The notes beneath the pieces were generated by a model, which saw nothing but the letters and a program-made list of their open reading frames with translations, was not told the origin of the DNA and ran no database searches. The translations under genes were made by a program, and so were the position numbers. This document shows, piece after piece, positions 1 to 10,930 of a stretch of 64,000 nt of DNA. Each line of letters opens with the position of its first letter. Within the stretch, counting starts at the first letter, position 1. The DNA comes from Sorex araneus (lineage: Eukaryota; Chordata; Mammalia; Eulipotyphla; Soricidae): contig NC_073304.1 in assembly GCF_027595985.1 (NCBI RefSeq), positions 218,434,000 through 218,497,999 on the forward strand. The letters are read 5' to 3'.

Positions 1-115
1 TAGAGTCACTTCTGGTGGTGTTTGGGAGATGACATGTGGTGCCTGGGATTAAATCTGGGTCAGCTGATTGCAAGACAAGCATCACCTTGCCCACTGTATT
101 ATCTCTCTAGCTCCA
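1..115 (-). mobile_element. Type B SINE fragment
   Basis: Reverse-oriented: 'ggtgcctgggattaaatctgggtcagctgattgcaagacaagc...tctctctagctcc'. Cut by the window start. Confidence 0.6.
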
Positions 116-805
116 AGTCTGCATTTCTAACATAACACCAGATTATGTTGATGCTGGAGATGTATAGAATTACAGTGAGTTACCTACTGCTCCATCCTGT
201 TCATCTAAGCTTTGAAGGAAGACCTCTCTGCTTTGTTTTTAAGACAGATTCATTGAGTGAATAGTTTAAGGGTCACTTGTTGCCAGTCATTGGGGTAAAA
301 AAGGGATGTAAAGTCTACTCTCAGGGAATTAACATTTTACAGGAAGACCGCATAAACCACCACCACAATTGTAATACAATGTGGTAAATCAACATAAAAG
401 AAGCCAGTAATATAATTTAATGAAGATAATTGGTATTAATATACATTATCCAATATCACAATTTGATGGACATATCTATTAGTAATATCTACTCACATTT
501 TAGTATTTTGTAACTAGATATATTTTTTTATATTCTAGGTAAAAAACTGCATACCTCAAAATGGACAAACTCTTAGAGAGCTATTTGTTGAGTTAAATGT
601 TAAGTGGGTATATCTAACTCTTTGCCCCTCATTCAAGATATAAAACATTTTCATTATACCAGAAAGCTCATATATGACACTCAAGCAACTTCTCCATAAT
701 CACATATGGAACTCGCATTTTAGCATTTTTCAAACCAGGATTCATTTTAAAATCAAGATTCAAGCAAATTAAATTTAGTAATTTGTTTTTATCTGTACCA
801 ATAGC
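116..805. other. Intergenic, no feature seen
   Basis: AT-rich, no coding signal; open frames are short and chance-like. Confidence 0.6.
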
Positions 806-1043
806 TGTCAAGCTACCGAGAGTATCCTGCCCACACAGCAGAGCCTGGCAAGCTACCTGTGGCGTACTCAATATGCCAAAAACAGTAACAATGACAGTCC
901 TCATTCCCCTGACCCTGAAAGAGCCCCCAATACACCATCAGGCTACACAAGCACACAATGGAGACTAATGAAGATGTTACTGACACCTGCTCAAGCAAAT
1001 CGATGAACAATGGGATGACAGTGATACAGTGATACCAATAGCT
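806..1043 (+). mobile_element. Type A SINE, 5'-truncated
   Basis: Begins at 'caagctaccgagagtatcctgcc' and ends 'gatgacagtgatacagtgata'. Lacks the tRNA-like head. Confidence 0.8.
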
Positions 1044-1389
1044 GGACATACATATTTGATATCCCTACAGTTGATCCTTCTACCACTAGCCAGTGGAGAG
1101 AGCTGTGCTACTGAAGCACCAGTATTGATTTTGGCTACTGCCAATTAATTTCATGCTTTCTGACCAATATCTCCATTTTCTCATGACTTGGAGGGTACTC
1201 AGAACTCATGTATTACAGAGTTATAATCTAGAAATTTCCATCACATGGATAGGAATTGCTTTACCACCTGATGGGATGCCCTTCATGATACCCTCGGTAT
1301 CTTCTAGAGTCACTTAAAGATCAATCTTCTGACAATACTTTTATATCAATAATGTACTGGTTTCATTTATTACTACTTCTTGTTTATGG

Positions 1390-1860
1390 TTTTTATGCGG
1401 TCCCATAATTCGTTGACAACTTGCTAGTAGCAAACAACATAAGCAGCATCGAGTGATTAAGTAACAATAGATAAGATCTTTCAGTTCTGATTCTTGTGAC
1501 TTTGATGACTCACTGCTCTGTGGTTGAGCTCTTTGTGGTACAAAGGGGATGAAGTCTGCAGTGAACAACAGCCAGCAACTGAGAATCTCTCCACAGAGAT
1601 CAGCAAGGACTGGACCTGACCATAAAGCACAGAAATAAACCTGGAAGTGGATTCTTTATAGGAGGAGACTCAGAAGAGACCCCAGGGAACCTAAAACTTT
1701 GATCATAATATCCAAATCACAATTAGTTTAGAAATCCAGTTGAGCTGTGCCTGGATTCTTAATTCATACAAGTATGGGATGACAAAATCTTGCTGTTTTA
1801 AATTGCTAAGTTTGAGGTAATGCTACACAACAATAGATAATTAGCATAACTTTAATTTCA
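1390..1860 (+). repeat. Possible MaLR/MLT1-type LTR remnant
   Basis: The end 'ttgctgttttaaattgctaagtttgaggtaatgctacacaacaatag' resembles the 3' end of MLT1-class LTRs from memory. The left boundary is uncertain. Confidence 0.35.
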
Positions 1861-1921
1861 CACAACACACAGATGAGGAGGGAAAGAACAAGAGGTGTTA
1901 AGAGGTAAGATACACTATTAT

Positions 1922-2090
1922 AGGGGGGCAGAGTAAAAGGACAGTGGGTATAGCATTTGCCTTGCATGTGGTCAACCTGGGTTCAATCTCCAGGATCTCC
2001 TGTGGTCCCTTGAGAACTGCCAGGTGTAATTCCTGAGGGCAGAGTCAGGAGTAACCCCTGAGCAAAAAAATGTTCCCATTGCCCCCCCCA
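1922..2090 (+). mobile_element. Type B SINE
   Basis: Head 'acagtgggtatagcatttgccttgca', body 'ctgccaggtgtaattcctgagg', ending in a C/A-rich tail. Confidence 0.75.
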
Positions 2091-2095
2091 AATAA

Positions 2096-2999
2096 AAGAT
2101 ATGCTACAATTTACCCTTTAATAGAACAGAAAATAAAATCAATGGCTATTCCCATGGAGGACTCAGGGACAGTCTGCTATGGTGATAAAGAATGAGCTTC
2201 ACTGAGAAGCCTGGAGAGGCCTATTCTCTGAAGTCTGAGCTTAGAGAATAATGATATGGGACTGTCCTCCTTAGCAGCAAAAAGAATGATGATACCCCTC
2301 AATAGTCATGGCTGGGTGGCAATACTTAACCCCAGGAAATATATGAATATAACGAGACAGGCACCAATATTGGAATGGCAATAAAGGTCAAAGTTATTAG
2401 TGCCCACAAATCTATCGATATGGAGAAGGGAGCATAGAGTCCTCCAGGCAGTCAGTGCAGTTATGAGGGTCTAAGTGTTTAAAAGAGTGAAGAAGGAATA
2501 ATCCTTTTGAGTGAGGTCAGACTTCTCAATGGAAACACATCATCTCCCCCCCAAATTCTATACCCAAGCCAGTTCTCCAGATGTAAAAAAAAATTGACGC
2601 ATCTAGAGGAGGCTCATTCTCTAAGTGAAAGACCTATAACCAGTACATAAAAGTTTATTAACAGAAAACTACACCTTCATGAAACTAGAATACTGTTATG
2701 TGTGAATGCTTTGGACACTGATTTGACACTGATTATTGGCATTAAAATAAGCCTGTTCCTCACTGGAAACCCCATTAAACCATACATTAAGGACTGAAAA
2801 GAGGTTATCTCTCACTTTCATTGCCAGTAATTCATCTGGAGTAATTTATCTGCCAGTAATTCAGCTTTCATGAACATAGGCCCTGTGGATCAATGATCAA
2901 GCAGCAAGAGGAAAACTAATTCCCCAAAGGAACCTAATATAGTCTGATTACAATAAAACATATGCTGTCACCTTATCATTGTAAGTCCTAGTGCCAGGA
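2096..2999. other. Intergenic, no feature seen
   Basis: AT-rich non-coding sequence; no recognisable repeat. Confidence 0.55.
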
Positions 3000-3990
3000 T
3001 AAAGAAGGCAAGGAAGAAGCTATGAAGAAGGAGTAATATATTTAATAGTATCACCGGAAAGAAGGCACAGGAGGATATAGTAACCATGAGTTCTGAACTT
3101 GCATACATCCCTCAAGGAAGTCAATCACCTGAAAGCAGAAACTTTGATGGAGGGAGCTTCAGAGAACTTAGAGGACCTCACCTATGCCAGGTATATTTAG
3201 ATATAATATACACACACATACTCATATTGTGCAAAAATATTTTTGAATGAAATAATACTGAGATTTGGATAGAGAGTGTTCAGGTGCAGAAACAATATAA
3301 GGCATCCAGAATATTGTATTAGTCTGAGTGCCGTACTTAAAAGTTTCCAGGCCACCTCAGAGGGATGGAGGTGCATAGATAATGATGAGCTGATTGTACG
3401 TCAGTGTAGACAGTTGAGGGTCATTCGCATCAGGATTCCTGAGACTGTCCTACATTCTCCCACTCCAAGGGAATAGCTGGGCATTTATCCACCCAATCCA
3501 CCCTCTGGCTGAGCACTGCCCTGGCTTGAATACCCCCTAGTTTGATCTACCAGAAATTGTATGTCCATCAGAACATCTTTATGCAGCATTCCTGTTTCAG
3601 CCATAGAAAACCACCTTCCTTTCCTGGCGAAGTTGTTTCTGCGTATTTCTACATACTTCTATATGCATGCTTCTACAGGAACTCAATATAAGAAGTGCAT
3701 AAGAGCTGAGCACATGCATTACATGTGGAAAACTGAGTTTTATCCTAGGCAACACATAGCCCTGAGCACCACTAGAAGTGACCCCCAAATATAGAACCAG
3801 AAATAAATCCCTGAGCACTAATGGCGGGGCCCAAATTACTGCCCTGTTGGGGAAAGGCCCCAGCAGAAAGAGAAACACTGGAGATAGCCATAAAATCCTG
3901 ATATCATGTGTTGTATCTACTCTTTGGCACTAGGAACCATAAACAAACGATAAAAATGAAACACATCACTTATGTATGCCTGGAAATTAA
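3000..3990. repeat. 3' flank of duplication block A
   Basis: Aligns by eye with about 9900-10640 and 20480-21030. Landmarks: 'actgagatttggatag' (3258) against 'actgagatttgggtag' (9935), and 'cactccaagggaatagctggg' (3460) against 'cactccaagggaaacgacctgg' (10331). No coding potential seen; a degenerate type B fragment is at about 3730-3830. Confidence 0.65.
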
Positions 3991-3992
3991 AA

Positions 3993-3998
3993 TTTATT
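3993..3998 (-). terminator. poly(A) signal AATAAA of the first KRTAP4-type gene
   Basis: AATAAA on the minus strand about 265 nt past the stop. The 3' UTR between here and 4263 aligns by eye with that of the gene at 10931, including the signal itself. Confidence 0.7.
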
Positions 3999-4263
3999 TA
4001 ATTTTTAGTAAAATTACCACATGAGAAAATGCGGCAGGAAACATCTAAGCTGGGATCACAGGATGTTGATAATTCAAGGAAATTGAATCTTTGAATTAAT
4101 TTGGGAGAGATATAACAATATTGATGGATTTAGTATCAAAGGAAAACACAATTTAAGATGAGTGGGGGTTGGGGGTTTCCCATGGGCATCTTGACTCAGC
4201 TCAGAGTGGGATTACACGGGGAAATGGGTTGACAAGAATGAAGGTGGGCACGGGTCAGGGCAC

Positions 4264-5574
4264 TCAGCAGCAAGAGGCACTGGAACAGGCAGGGCGGCAG
4301 CAGGTGGTCTGGCAGCAGATGGGACGGCAGCAGCTGGAGATGCAGCAGGTGGGCCTGCAACAGCCGGAGCTACCACAGGAGGAGCCGCAGCTAGAGGGGC
4401 GGCAGCAGCTGGAGATGCAGCAGGTGGGCCTGCAGCAGCCGGAGCCTCCGCAGGAGGAGCCGCAGCTAGAGGGGCGGCAGCAGCTGGAGATGCAGCAGGT
4501 GGGCCTGCAGCAGCCGGAGCCTCCGCAGGAGGAGCCGCAGCTAGAGGGGCGGCAGCAGCTGGAGATGCAGCAGGTGGGCCTGCAGCAGCCAGAGCCTCCG
4601 CAGGAGGAGCCGCAGCTAGAGGGGCGGCAGCAGCTGGAGATGCAGCAGGTGGGCCTGCAGCAGCCGGAGCCACCGCAGGAGGAGCCGCAGCTAGAGGGGC
4701 GGCAGCAGCTGGAGATGCAGCAGGTGGGCCTGCAGCAGCCAGAGCCACCGCAGGAGGAGCCGCAGCTAGAGGGGCGGCAGCAGCTGGAGATGCAGCAGCT
4801 GGGCCTGCAGCAGCCGGAGCCACCGCAGGAGGAGCCGCAGCTAGAGGGGCGGCAGCAGCTGGAGATGCAGCAGGTGGGCCTGCAGCAGCCGGAGCCTCCG
4901 CAGGAGGAGCCGCAGCTAGAGGGGCGGCAGCAGCTGGAGATGCAGCAGGTGGGCCTGCAGCAGCCGGAGCCACCGCAGGAGGAGCCGCAGCTAGAGGGGC
5001 GGCAGCAGCTGGAGATGCAGCAGGTGGGCCTGCAGCAGCCGGAGCCTCCGCAGGAGGAGCCGCAGCTAGAGGGGCGGCAGCAGCTGGAGATGCAGCAGGT
5101 GGGCCTGCAGCAGCCGGAGCCACCGCAGGAGGAGCCGCAGCTAGAGGGGCGGCAGCAGCTGGAGATGCAGCAGGTGGGCCTGCAGCAGCCAGAGCCACCG
5201 CAGGAGGAGCCGCAGCTAGAGGGGCGGCAGCAGCTAGAGATGCAGCAGGTGGGCCTGCAGCAGCCAGAGCCACCACAGGAGGAGCCGCAGCTAGAGGGGC
5301 GGCAGCAGCTGGAGATGCAGCAGGTGGGCCTGCAGCAGCTGGAACCACAGCAGCTGGAGCTAGAGCAGCAGGGGCGGCAGCAGCTGGAGCCACCGCAGCT
5401 GGAACCGCAGCTAGAAGGCCGGCAGCAGCTGGAGATGCAGCAGCTGGGGCGGCAGCACACAGACTGGCAGCACTGGGGTCTGCAGCAGCTGGACACGCAG
5501 CAGCTGGGCTGGCAGCAGCAGCTCTCTTCACAGCTCTGCTCAGAGCAGACGGAGCCACAACACGAGTTGACCAT
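4264..5574 (-). CDS. KRTAP4-like: KRTAP4-type ultrahigh-sulfur keratin-associated protein, 436 aa, 13 x 25-residue repeats
   Basis: Single-exon gene for a hair-matrix protein that cross-links keratin filaments by disulfides (family knowledge). The N-terminus [15 protein letters not shown] and the [17 protein letters not shown] block are KRTAP4 signatures. Residues 1-39 are the N-terminal region. Residues 40-79 hold one variant 25-mer and one 15-mer. Residues 80-404 are 13 copies of a 25-residue unit ([10 protein letters not shown], then [10 protein letters not shown], then CGGSG; 8 Cys per unit). The last 32 residues end [18 protein letters not shown] chose the MVNS start: the frame is open upstream to 5703, but that extension runs through the TATA box at 5658-5664. 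The plus strand and another minus frame are also open because of repeat composition; I treat those as shadows. At 436 aa it is about two to three times a typical KRTAP4 protein. The paralogue at 10931-12271 has 15 units. Confidence 0.93.
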   Translation of the reverse strand: MVNSCCGSVCSEQSCEESCCCQPSCCVSSCCRPQCCQSVCCRPSCCISSCCRPSSCGSSCGGSSCCRPCCSSSSCCGSSCCRPTCCISSCCRPSSCGSSCGGSGCCRPTCCISSCCRPSSCGSSCGGSGCCRPTCCISSCCRPSSCGSSCGGSGCCRPTCCISSCCRPSSCGSSCGGSGCCRPTCCISSCCRPSSCGSSCGGSGCCRPTCCISSCCRPSSCGSSCGGSGCCRPTCCISSCCRPSSCGSSCGGSGCCRPSCCISSCCRPSSCGSSCGGSGCCRPTCCISSCCRPSSCGSSCGGSGCCRPTCCISSCCRPSSCGSSCGGSGCCRPTCCISSCCRPSSCGSSCGGSGCCRPTCCISSCCRPSSCGSSCGGSGCCRPTCCISSCCRPSSCGSSCGSSGCCRPTCCISSCCRPICCQTTCCRPACSSASCC

Positions 5575-5657
5575 GGTGTCAGAGGGGGGAGGTTCTGGGT
5601 AGGTTTCCAGGAAGGTGGACTGAGAAGTTTGGAGTCTCCTCCCCCCTCCATCTCCCC

Positions 5658-5664
5658 TTTTATA
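5658..5664 (-). promoter_or_regulatory. TATA box of the first KRTAP4-type gene
   Basis: TATAAAA on the minus strand within GGGTATAAAAGG, 84-90 bp upstream of the MVNS start. This implies a 5' UTR of roughly 55-60 nt. The same context recurs at the other KRTAP4-type genes. Confidence 0.85.
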
Positions 5665-5699
5665 CCCTGCTAAGGGGCTTGCTGTCATTGGAAGCACCT

Positions 5700-6380
5700 C
5701 CATTTCCTTGTCACTGTTTGTCCCAATGGATGGGCTATTATCAAATTAAGCAAGTTTGTTTTCCTGGTTATGCATTTCAAGATTGAATGGGAAAGACTGT
5801 CTGCTATTCCTTCTGTCCTCGTGAATCATCTTCCTGGGGATTTTTTTGTTTTTGCTCTTTTTTTTGAGAAATGTTGTCACCTGATGTCCTGCCTTAGGTA
5901 ACAGACATTGGTATCTTCTCGGTGAGACATAGTTTCCGCTTCTAGGTGATGCAGAAGCTTTACGTATTTATTCCTTTGGTAACTGGGAACAGAGACTTAA
6001 AATCCTATGATGGTTTCTTCACTATTGTCTAATGGGCAGAAAAGGTTTGAGTATAAATCAGTAGAACTGGCATGAGAAAAATAAGTCTATGAGGGCATAA
6101 CCCTATCCCCACTCTAACCCATGACTCCTTCCTAATCATCTCTAATGGGAATTTAAAAAGCAGTTTAAAGGAGAAAAATAAGCTGTTAAAATACTGCATT
6201 TTCATTTCATTTCTGTATATTTTAGTATAAACTTTATTAAAGTGTTACATTTTGATGAGGTGAGGCATATCACGCACCTTTGATATATCATAACAGTAAG
6301 GTAATAATAACCACCTCTCAATTATTTGTGTCCCCTGCTCTTTTTGTGACAAAAATACACAGCACATATTCCAACTCTAA
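5700..6380 (-). promoter_or_regulatory. Upstream region of the first KRTAP4-type gene
   Basis: 5706-5723 carries the forkhead-like block and 5785-5800 the GAATGGGAAAGACTGT block. Both are shared with the genes at 10931 and 21311. Similarity to block C fades beyond about 5960. Confidence 0.6.
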
Positions 6381-6384
6381 CAAA

Positions 6385-6560
6385 ATTTTTTTTTGGTTTT
6401 TGGCCCACACTCAGCTCTTACTCATATCTTACTCTTGGTTTAGTGCTCAGGGATCACTTCTGGAAGGACTCAGGGGATCATATTCAGTGCTGGGAGTCAG
6501 GTCAGCTGAGCACAAGGCAAGAACCCTACCCACTATACAATCTATCTGGCCATCATAATA
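6385..6560 (-). mobile_element. Type B SINE
   Basis: Reverse-oriented, 'ttttggcccacactcagc' to 'ctatacaatctatctggcc'. Confidence 0.7.
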
Positions 6561-6849
6561 CATTTTAAGAACACCAAAGTCTACAGTTACCTATATATAC
6601 TATGATTTACAAAGATGCTTGAAATTTACTCTTGGTGTAGACTCCATTTTATACTCATTCAGCAAATAACTTGACATTTCCTTTTACTTTGAAAAGTCAT
6701 CACTTAATCTTTTTATTTGTGAATGTGGTTATTTTCATACCTCCAATATTTGTGATCATGCAGTATTGCTATTCCGGTGGCTGACACTTGCTTAGCATTA
6801 TATCTTCAATATCCATCCTTTTTTTTTGCACATAGTATAATTTTCTACT

Positions 6850-7180
6850 GTTTAAAGATTGACAACCTTTGATTATAGATACATACTTTTACTTGTGTAG
6901 AGAAGTTATCTTCACCCATTCATCTGTCCATGGGTATTTGAATTGTTTCCATATTTGAACTGTTGTGAATAGTATTTCAATAAGCATAAGTATAGAAATC
7001 TCTTGGGGATCATTATTTTAAGTATATTCAGGATAATTAATGTCTTTAAATCTCCATATTTTCCCCATCATGGTGGTATCATTGTACATTACCATCACAG
7101 AGCCCAGGGCTTTCTTATTTTCCCACATCTTTGCTAATTATCTTTTCATTTCCTTGTAAGTTTGGGGGTGAGAGCTCATA
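6850..7180 (-). mobile_element. LINE-1 3' fragment, shared with block C
   Basis: Reverse complement of a LINE-1 3' region ('ttcatctgtccatgggtatttgaattgtttccat...tgttgtgaatagt'). A homologous fragment sits at 23050-23560 in block C, so it predates the duplication. Confidence 0.6.
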
Positions 7181-7804
7181 TTTCTCCAGAGACAGTCCTT
7201 TGAGATTTTAGTAGAAAGTAACTACAGGGAACCAGAACATCTCTAACCAAATGGATCCTAAGATTTAGATTTACCTCCTACTTCTTTGCAAGGATGATTT
7301 TCCTTCTCACTCAGGCCTCCTGTCTTTCTAGCTTAAGCAGAGTCCCTGACTCATTCTACTGTGTTTGAGATTTTCATGCCAACTGAGTTGGACTATCTGA
7401 GTCCTTGCCTCTTACCTAATTCTTATCCTAGCATCTTACTATCTCTGTTGAATTTGGGGGTTCTGAAGATGTCTTATGTATTGTACTTTGTTTTCAAGTT
7501 GATCATCAATTTTAATATTTAGGTCTTTATTTTCAAAAAAGAAAAAAAATAGATATCTGAATCAAAGTCACATATATATGTATGTATATATATGCATATA
7601 TATGTATGTTTATATACTTTTACCGAATTGTATTAGTAAAAGCTTAATTGGGAAAAAATTCCAAATAAATGACTACCTTATTTACCTTATTTATGTTTCA
7701 AAAATGCATGGAACCATCACTTCTGTTTTGGTTATTTATATGAGTATTTCTGTTTAAGAAGTAGGGAAACCAGAGAAGAAGAATACTTAGTGCATATTCC
7801 TCAT

Positions 7805-7965
7805 TTTTGGGGTTTGGTTTTGGAGAACCACACCCAGCAATGCTCAGGTCTTTTTACTGACTCTGTGATTATGAATCACTCCTGGTAGTGCTCGTATGTG
7901 GTACCAGGCACCAAACCTGGGTCAGCCATATCAAGTCTACCTACTGTACAATCTCTCTGGTCCTC
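7805..7965 (-). mobile_element. Type B SINE
   Basis: Reverse-oriented: 'gaaccacacccagcaatgctcagg' to 'gtacaatctctctggtcc'. Confidence 0.7.
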
Positions 7966-8196
7966 TCATTTACTATTGTATTCTTCCCAAAAGGTATCAA
8001 TGTAAATCTTACAATTATTATGAACATTCACTGGTGTCTATATCAAACTTTCTAAGATCAAGGCCTAGACAAATCAACCTGGTCAAAAGAGTTTTCATAA
8101 AATATATTCATCAGAACATATTCAACATGACACCATGAAATTGTAAGAGATGATATGAATGACATAATTACGGTTCCAAATGACTCGCACATTCTT

Positions 8197-8857
8197 TTTT
8201 TAAAAATTTTTTTTATTTTGTTGAATCACCATGTGGAAAATTACAATGCTTTCAGGTTTAAGTCTCAGTTATACAATGCTGAAACAACCATCCCTTCACC
8301 AGTGCCCATATTCCACCACCAAAAAAAAATAAAAACCACCAAAAACCCAGTATACCTCCCATCCCACCCCCTCCCCCCCGTGCTGATAAATTTCACTTTA
8401 CTTTCTCTTTACTTTGGTTATATTCAATATTTCAACAAAAACCTCACTATTATTCTTAGGAGTTCCCCACTAGAGTCAGACTTGTTGTGAAGAGATATGA
8501 GGTCATGCAGCCGCAATTGCAGCTGCGCGGTTTTGGATTTCTGTATTTTAGCAACTAAGTCCAGGGAAATTTCTTCCAGATATTGGATCATTGCAAGTTT
8601 GTAACTCTCATCTGTGGTCCTCATAATATGGCGGTCGCCACGCCCTTCACCCCCAGCAAGGAAAAAGACGAGAGAGAGAGAAATACCTTTCCCCTCCTGG
8701 GCAGGCATGGGGCAGCAGCTTAGTTCTCAGTCTGGAGACATTCTGCAAGGACCTGCCCATACCAAAAGTAGTTTAGCTGGCCTCTGGAGTCATGCTCCTG
8801 CAGCTGCGGAGAGGCCGCACGTGTGGTCCCCAGGATCACATCTCTGCGGCGAGCGGG
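8197..8857 (-). mobile_element. Retroposon (about 661 bp) with a LINE-1-like 3' tail, inserted in block A
   Basis: Flanked by a perfect 15-bp target-site duplication, gactcgcacattctt, at 8182-8196 and 8858-8872. In sense (minus) direction it has a GC-rich 5' part (with 'gaccgccatattatgagg'), a middle with 'aatccaaaaccgcgcagctg', and a 3' part ending 'gtgattcaacaaaataaaaaaaa'. The same structure is present on the plus strand at 15761-16433. No meaningful ORF. I do not know a name for this family. Confidence 0.85.
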
Positions 8858-8872
8858 GACTCGCACATTCTT

Positions 8873-9490
8873 GCACTAAGACTAATTACAAGATGAAATG
8901 TCAGTCTTTCATTGCAAAAAATAATAATAACTGCATCAAGCAGTTATTAATGTGGGATGGTGCATGATTTCAGGGCAGTGGAAATACAGCCAAAGTTCTC
9001 AGGCTTTATCTGGTTAAACTACCTACCCGCCCCAAGATTTTGCATTCGCTTCCAGTGCCTCTTCTTGACCATCACATCAAAAATGAGTCAGTTGTATGTG
9101 TTATCAGGTTGAACAGAGACTAGAAGCTGACTGTCTATAAATAGCCTCCGTACTAAAGCCTGAAGAATTTTGTCACGAAGAGGTCGTAAGCATCTAGCCC
9201 ACTAGTAACGTGAATACAAATGCACAATTATTGTCAATCATTTACAGTCATTAAACAATGAATTAAATTCTGATGCAAACATTGATTTCATGAGTGGAAC
9301 TAATATACAAAAGAAAGAGAAAACCTTTCCAACCTCTTCAAGAATCTTTAACCGCTTTGAATTCAAGGCTACCCACAGAGAAATTGTAGTACAGTAAAAG
9401 TAAATTTGCTGTGCTACTGCCATCGTGAACAGTGAAGAATAATTGAAAAGAAATTGGCCATTTAGCCTAAGGAAGACTGGGTTAGACATG
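8873..9490. repeat. Distal upstream segment of duplication block A
   Basis: Aligns by eye with 14380-14790 plus 16450-16560 (block B) and with 24350-24960 (block C). Landmarks: 'tactgtcgttaaacaatgaattaaa', the 'aaagcctgaagaattttgtca' segment and 'agcctaaggaagac'. No coding region seen. Confidence 0.65.
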
Positions 9491-9542
9491 CTTATGACCT
9501 GTCAAGAAGATCTTTAATGAATCTTTTAGAAGTATTCTTCTC

Positions 9543-9713
9543 CAGGGGCGGCAGCAGCTGGAGCCACAGCAGCTGGAGCTAGATGCAGCAACTGGGGTGG
9601 CAGCAGCTGGAGCCACAGCAAGAGGAGCAGCAGCAGCTGGGGCGGCAGCACACAGACCGGCAGCACTGGGGTCTGCAGCAGCTGGACACGCAGCAGCTGG
9701 GCATCAAGTCTGG
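9543..9713 (-). pseudogene. KRTAP4 gene fragment lacking both ends
   Basis: Minus strand reads [19 protein letters not shown], then [21 protein letters not shown], then a TAG. The original reading [13 protein letters not shown] resumes in another frame (GCTCCAGCTGCTGTGGCTCC), consistent with a small deletion. There is no MVNS start, no TATA box and no C-terminal QTTCC module. It lies between the distal upstream end of duplication block A (about 9490) and the 3' flank of block B (from about 9840), so it may be debris left at a duplication junction (inference). Confidence 0.8.
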
Positions 9714-9839
9714 GATGGCAATGAGGGGAAGAAATACTTCTGTCCAATATCAGTATGATTAAGAGAGCACAAAGTTCCTCAAGCAACATGCAGAGGTACT
9801 GAAACATGTAAGTTATATGTCTTTAAAATATGTAAGGAA

Positions 9840-10640
9840 GGAATAAAACATTGAATTCTGTGGTCAGAATTCTCTTCGAAAATGTATCATCTGACCTGAA
9901 TCCCTGAATCAGAATGGAAATGAATAAAAGATTACTGAGATTTGGGTAGGGTGCCCCCAGAGAAGAAATAAAATTTTAAAAAACTAGAGCAAATTATTTG
10001 CTCAAGAGATGTATTTAAGGCTCTCTAAGTCATCTGAGAGGAATGGAGGTCTGTCAAGAATGATGAATGAACAGATTAAAGATAGCTGTAGGCAAGGCTG
10101 AAGTGATGTACAGTGGGCAGGGCATTTGCCTTGCAAGCAACTGACTGGGATTCGAGCTCAGTATTGCATATGGTCCCCTCAGCATCCCCAGGAGTACTTC
10201 CTAAGTGCAGAGCTAGGAGTAACCCCTGAGCATCACTGAGCCCTCCCCCCACTTACTAAAAACAAAACTTCACTGTAGGCAGCTAGAGATCAATTCCATA
10301 AGGATCTCTGCGTCTGGTACCACATTTACTCACTCCAAGGGAAACGACCTGGACATTCATCCAACTCCATTCTCTGGCTGAGGATTGTCTTCACTTGAAT
10401 TTCTCCTCAACTGGGCCTTCCCACAGCTTGCCTGCTCATCAGAAGAACAAACTCATGCAGAGAGTTCATAGGGAACCACTTTCCCCTATTAGAATAAGGA
10501 GTCCTGGGGAATGGAGGTGGAATCTTGAAATCACATACTATATCTGCACTCTCTGCAGAGAGAAACTCACACAGTTGACATAAGGACCAACAAATCAAGA
10601 AGAAAATAATGAAATACGAGACTCATAGTTGTACAGGTTG
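9840..10640. repeat. 3' flank of duplication block B
   Basis: Homologous to 3000-3990 and 20480-21030. It carries a type B SINE at about 10090-10260 that the other two copies lack at that position. 'ctcatcagaagaacaaactcatgcagag' matches 'ctcatcaggagaacctacttgtgcagag' in block C. Confidence 0.65.
10090..10260 (+). mobile_element. Type B SINE
   Basis: 'cagtgggcagggcatttgccttgcaagc' to 'gagtaacccctgagcatcactgag'. Sits in the 3' flank of block B only. Confidence 0.75.
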
Positions 10641-10652
10641 GAAAAGTTAAGA

Positions 10653-10658
10653 TTTATT
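10653..10658 (-). terminator. poly(A) signal AATAAA of the second KRTAP4-type gene
   Basis: AATAAA on the minus strand about 270 nt past the stop, in a 3' UTR homologous to that of the first gene. Shared landmarks include 'ggcaggaaacatct' and 'acaatttaagatgagtgggg'. Confidence 0.7.
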
Positions 10659-10930
10659 TAATATGTAGGGATATCTTCATAAGAGATAATATGGCAGGAA
10701 ACATCTGTAGGCTGGGGTTACATTATGATTAATAATTTCAAGCTATTTCAAACTTCTACTTCTTTTGGGAAAGATATAGCAATATTGATGGGTGCAGTAC
10801 ACTTCGAGGACAAACACAATTTAAGATGAGTGGGGATTGGGGGTTTTCCATAGGCATCTTCACTCAACTCAGAGTGGAACTGCACGGGAAAGTGGGTTGA
10901 CAGAATGCAGGTGGGCATAGGGTAAGAGGC

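Noticed and set aside
4340-5420. Regular repeats with constant period suggesting a CRISPR array
   Set aside because: The repeats are contiguous 75-bp coding units without spacers, in a mammalian gene.
4169-5602. 477-aa plus-strand Gln/Glu/Leu-rich open frame opposite the first KRTAP4 gene
   Set aside because: It is the antisense of the 75-bp repeat. The MVNS start, TATA box, poly(A) signal and family signature all support the minus strand; the same shadow appears opposite 10931-12271.
4212-5651. Ala/Pro-rich minus-strand open frame overlapping the first KRTAP4 gene
   Set aside because: Another frame of the same repeat with no family signature; equivalent shadows occur at 10864-12345, 21244-21834 and 45393-46973.
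5575-5703. N-terminal extension ([10 protein letters not shown]...) of the first KRTAP4 gene, also at 12272-12397
   Set aside because: The extension would have to be transcribed from upstream of the TATA box, and the family start is MVNS/MVSS.
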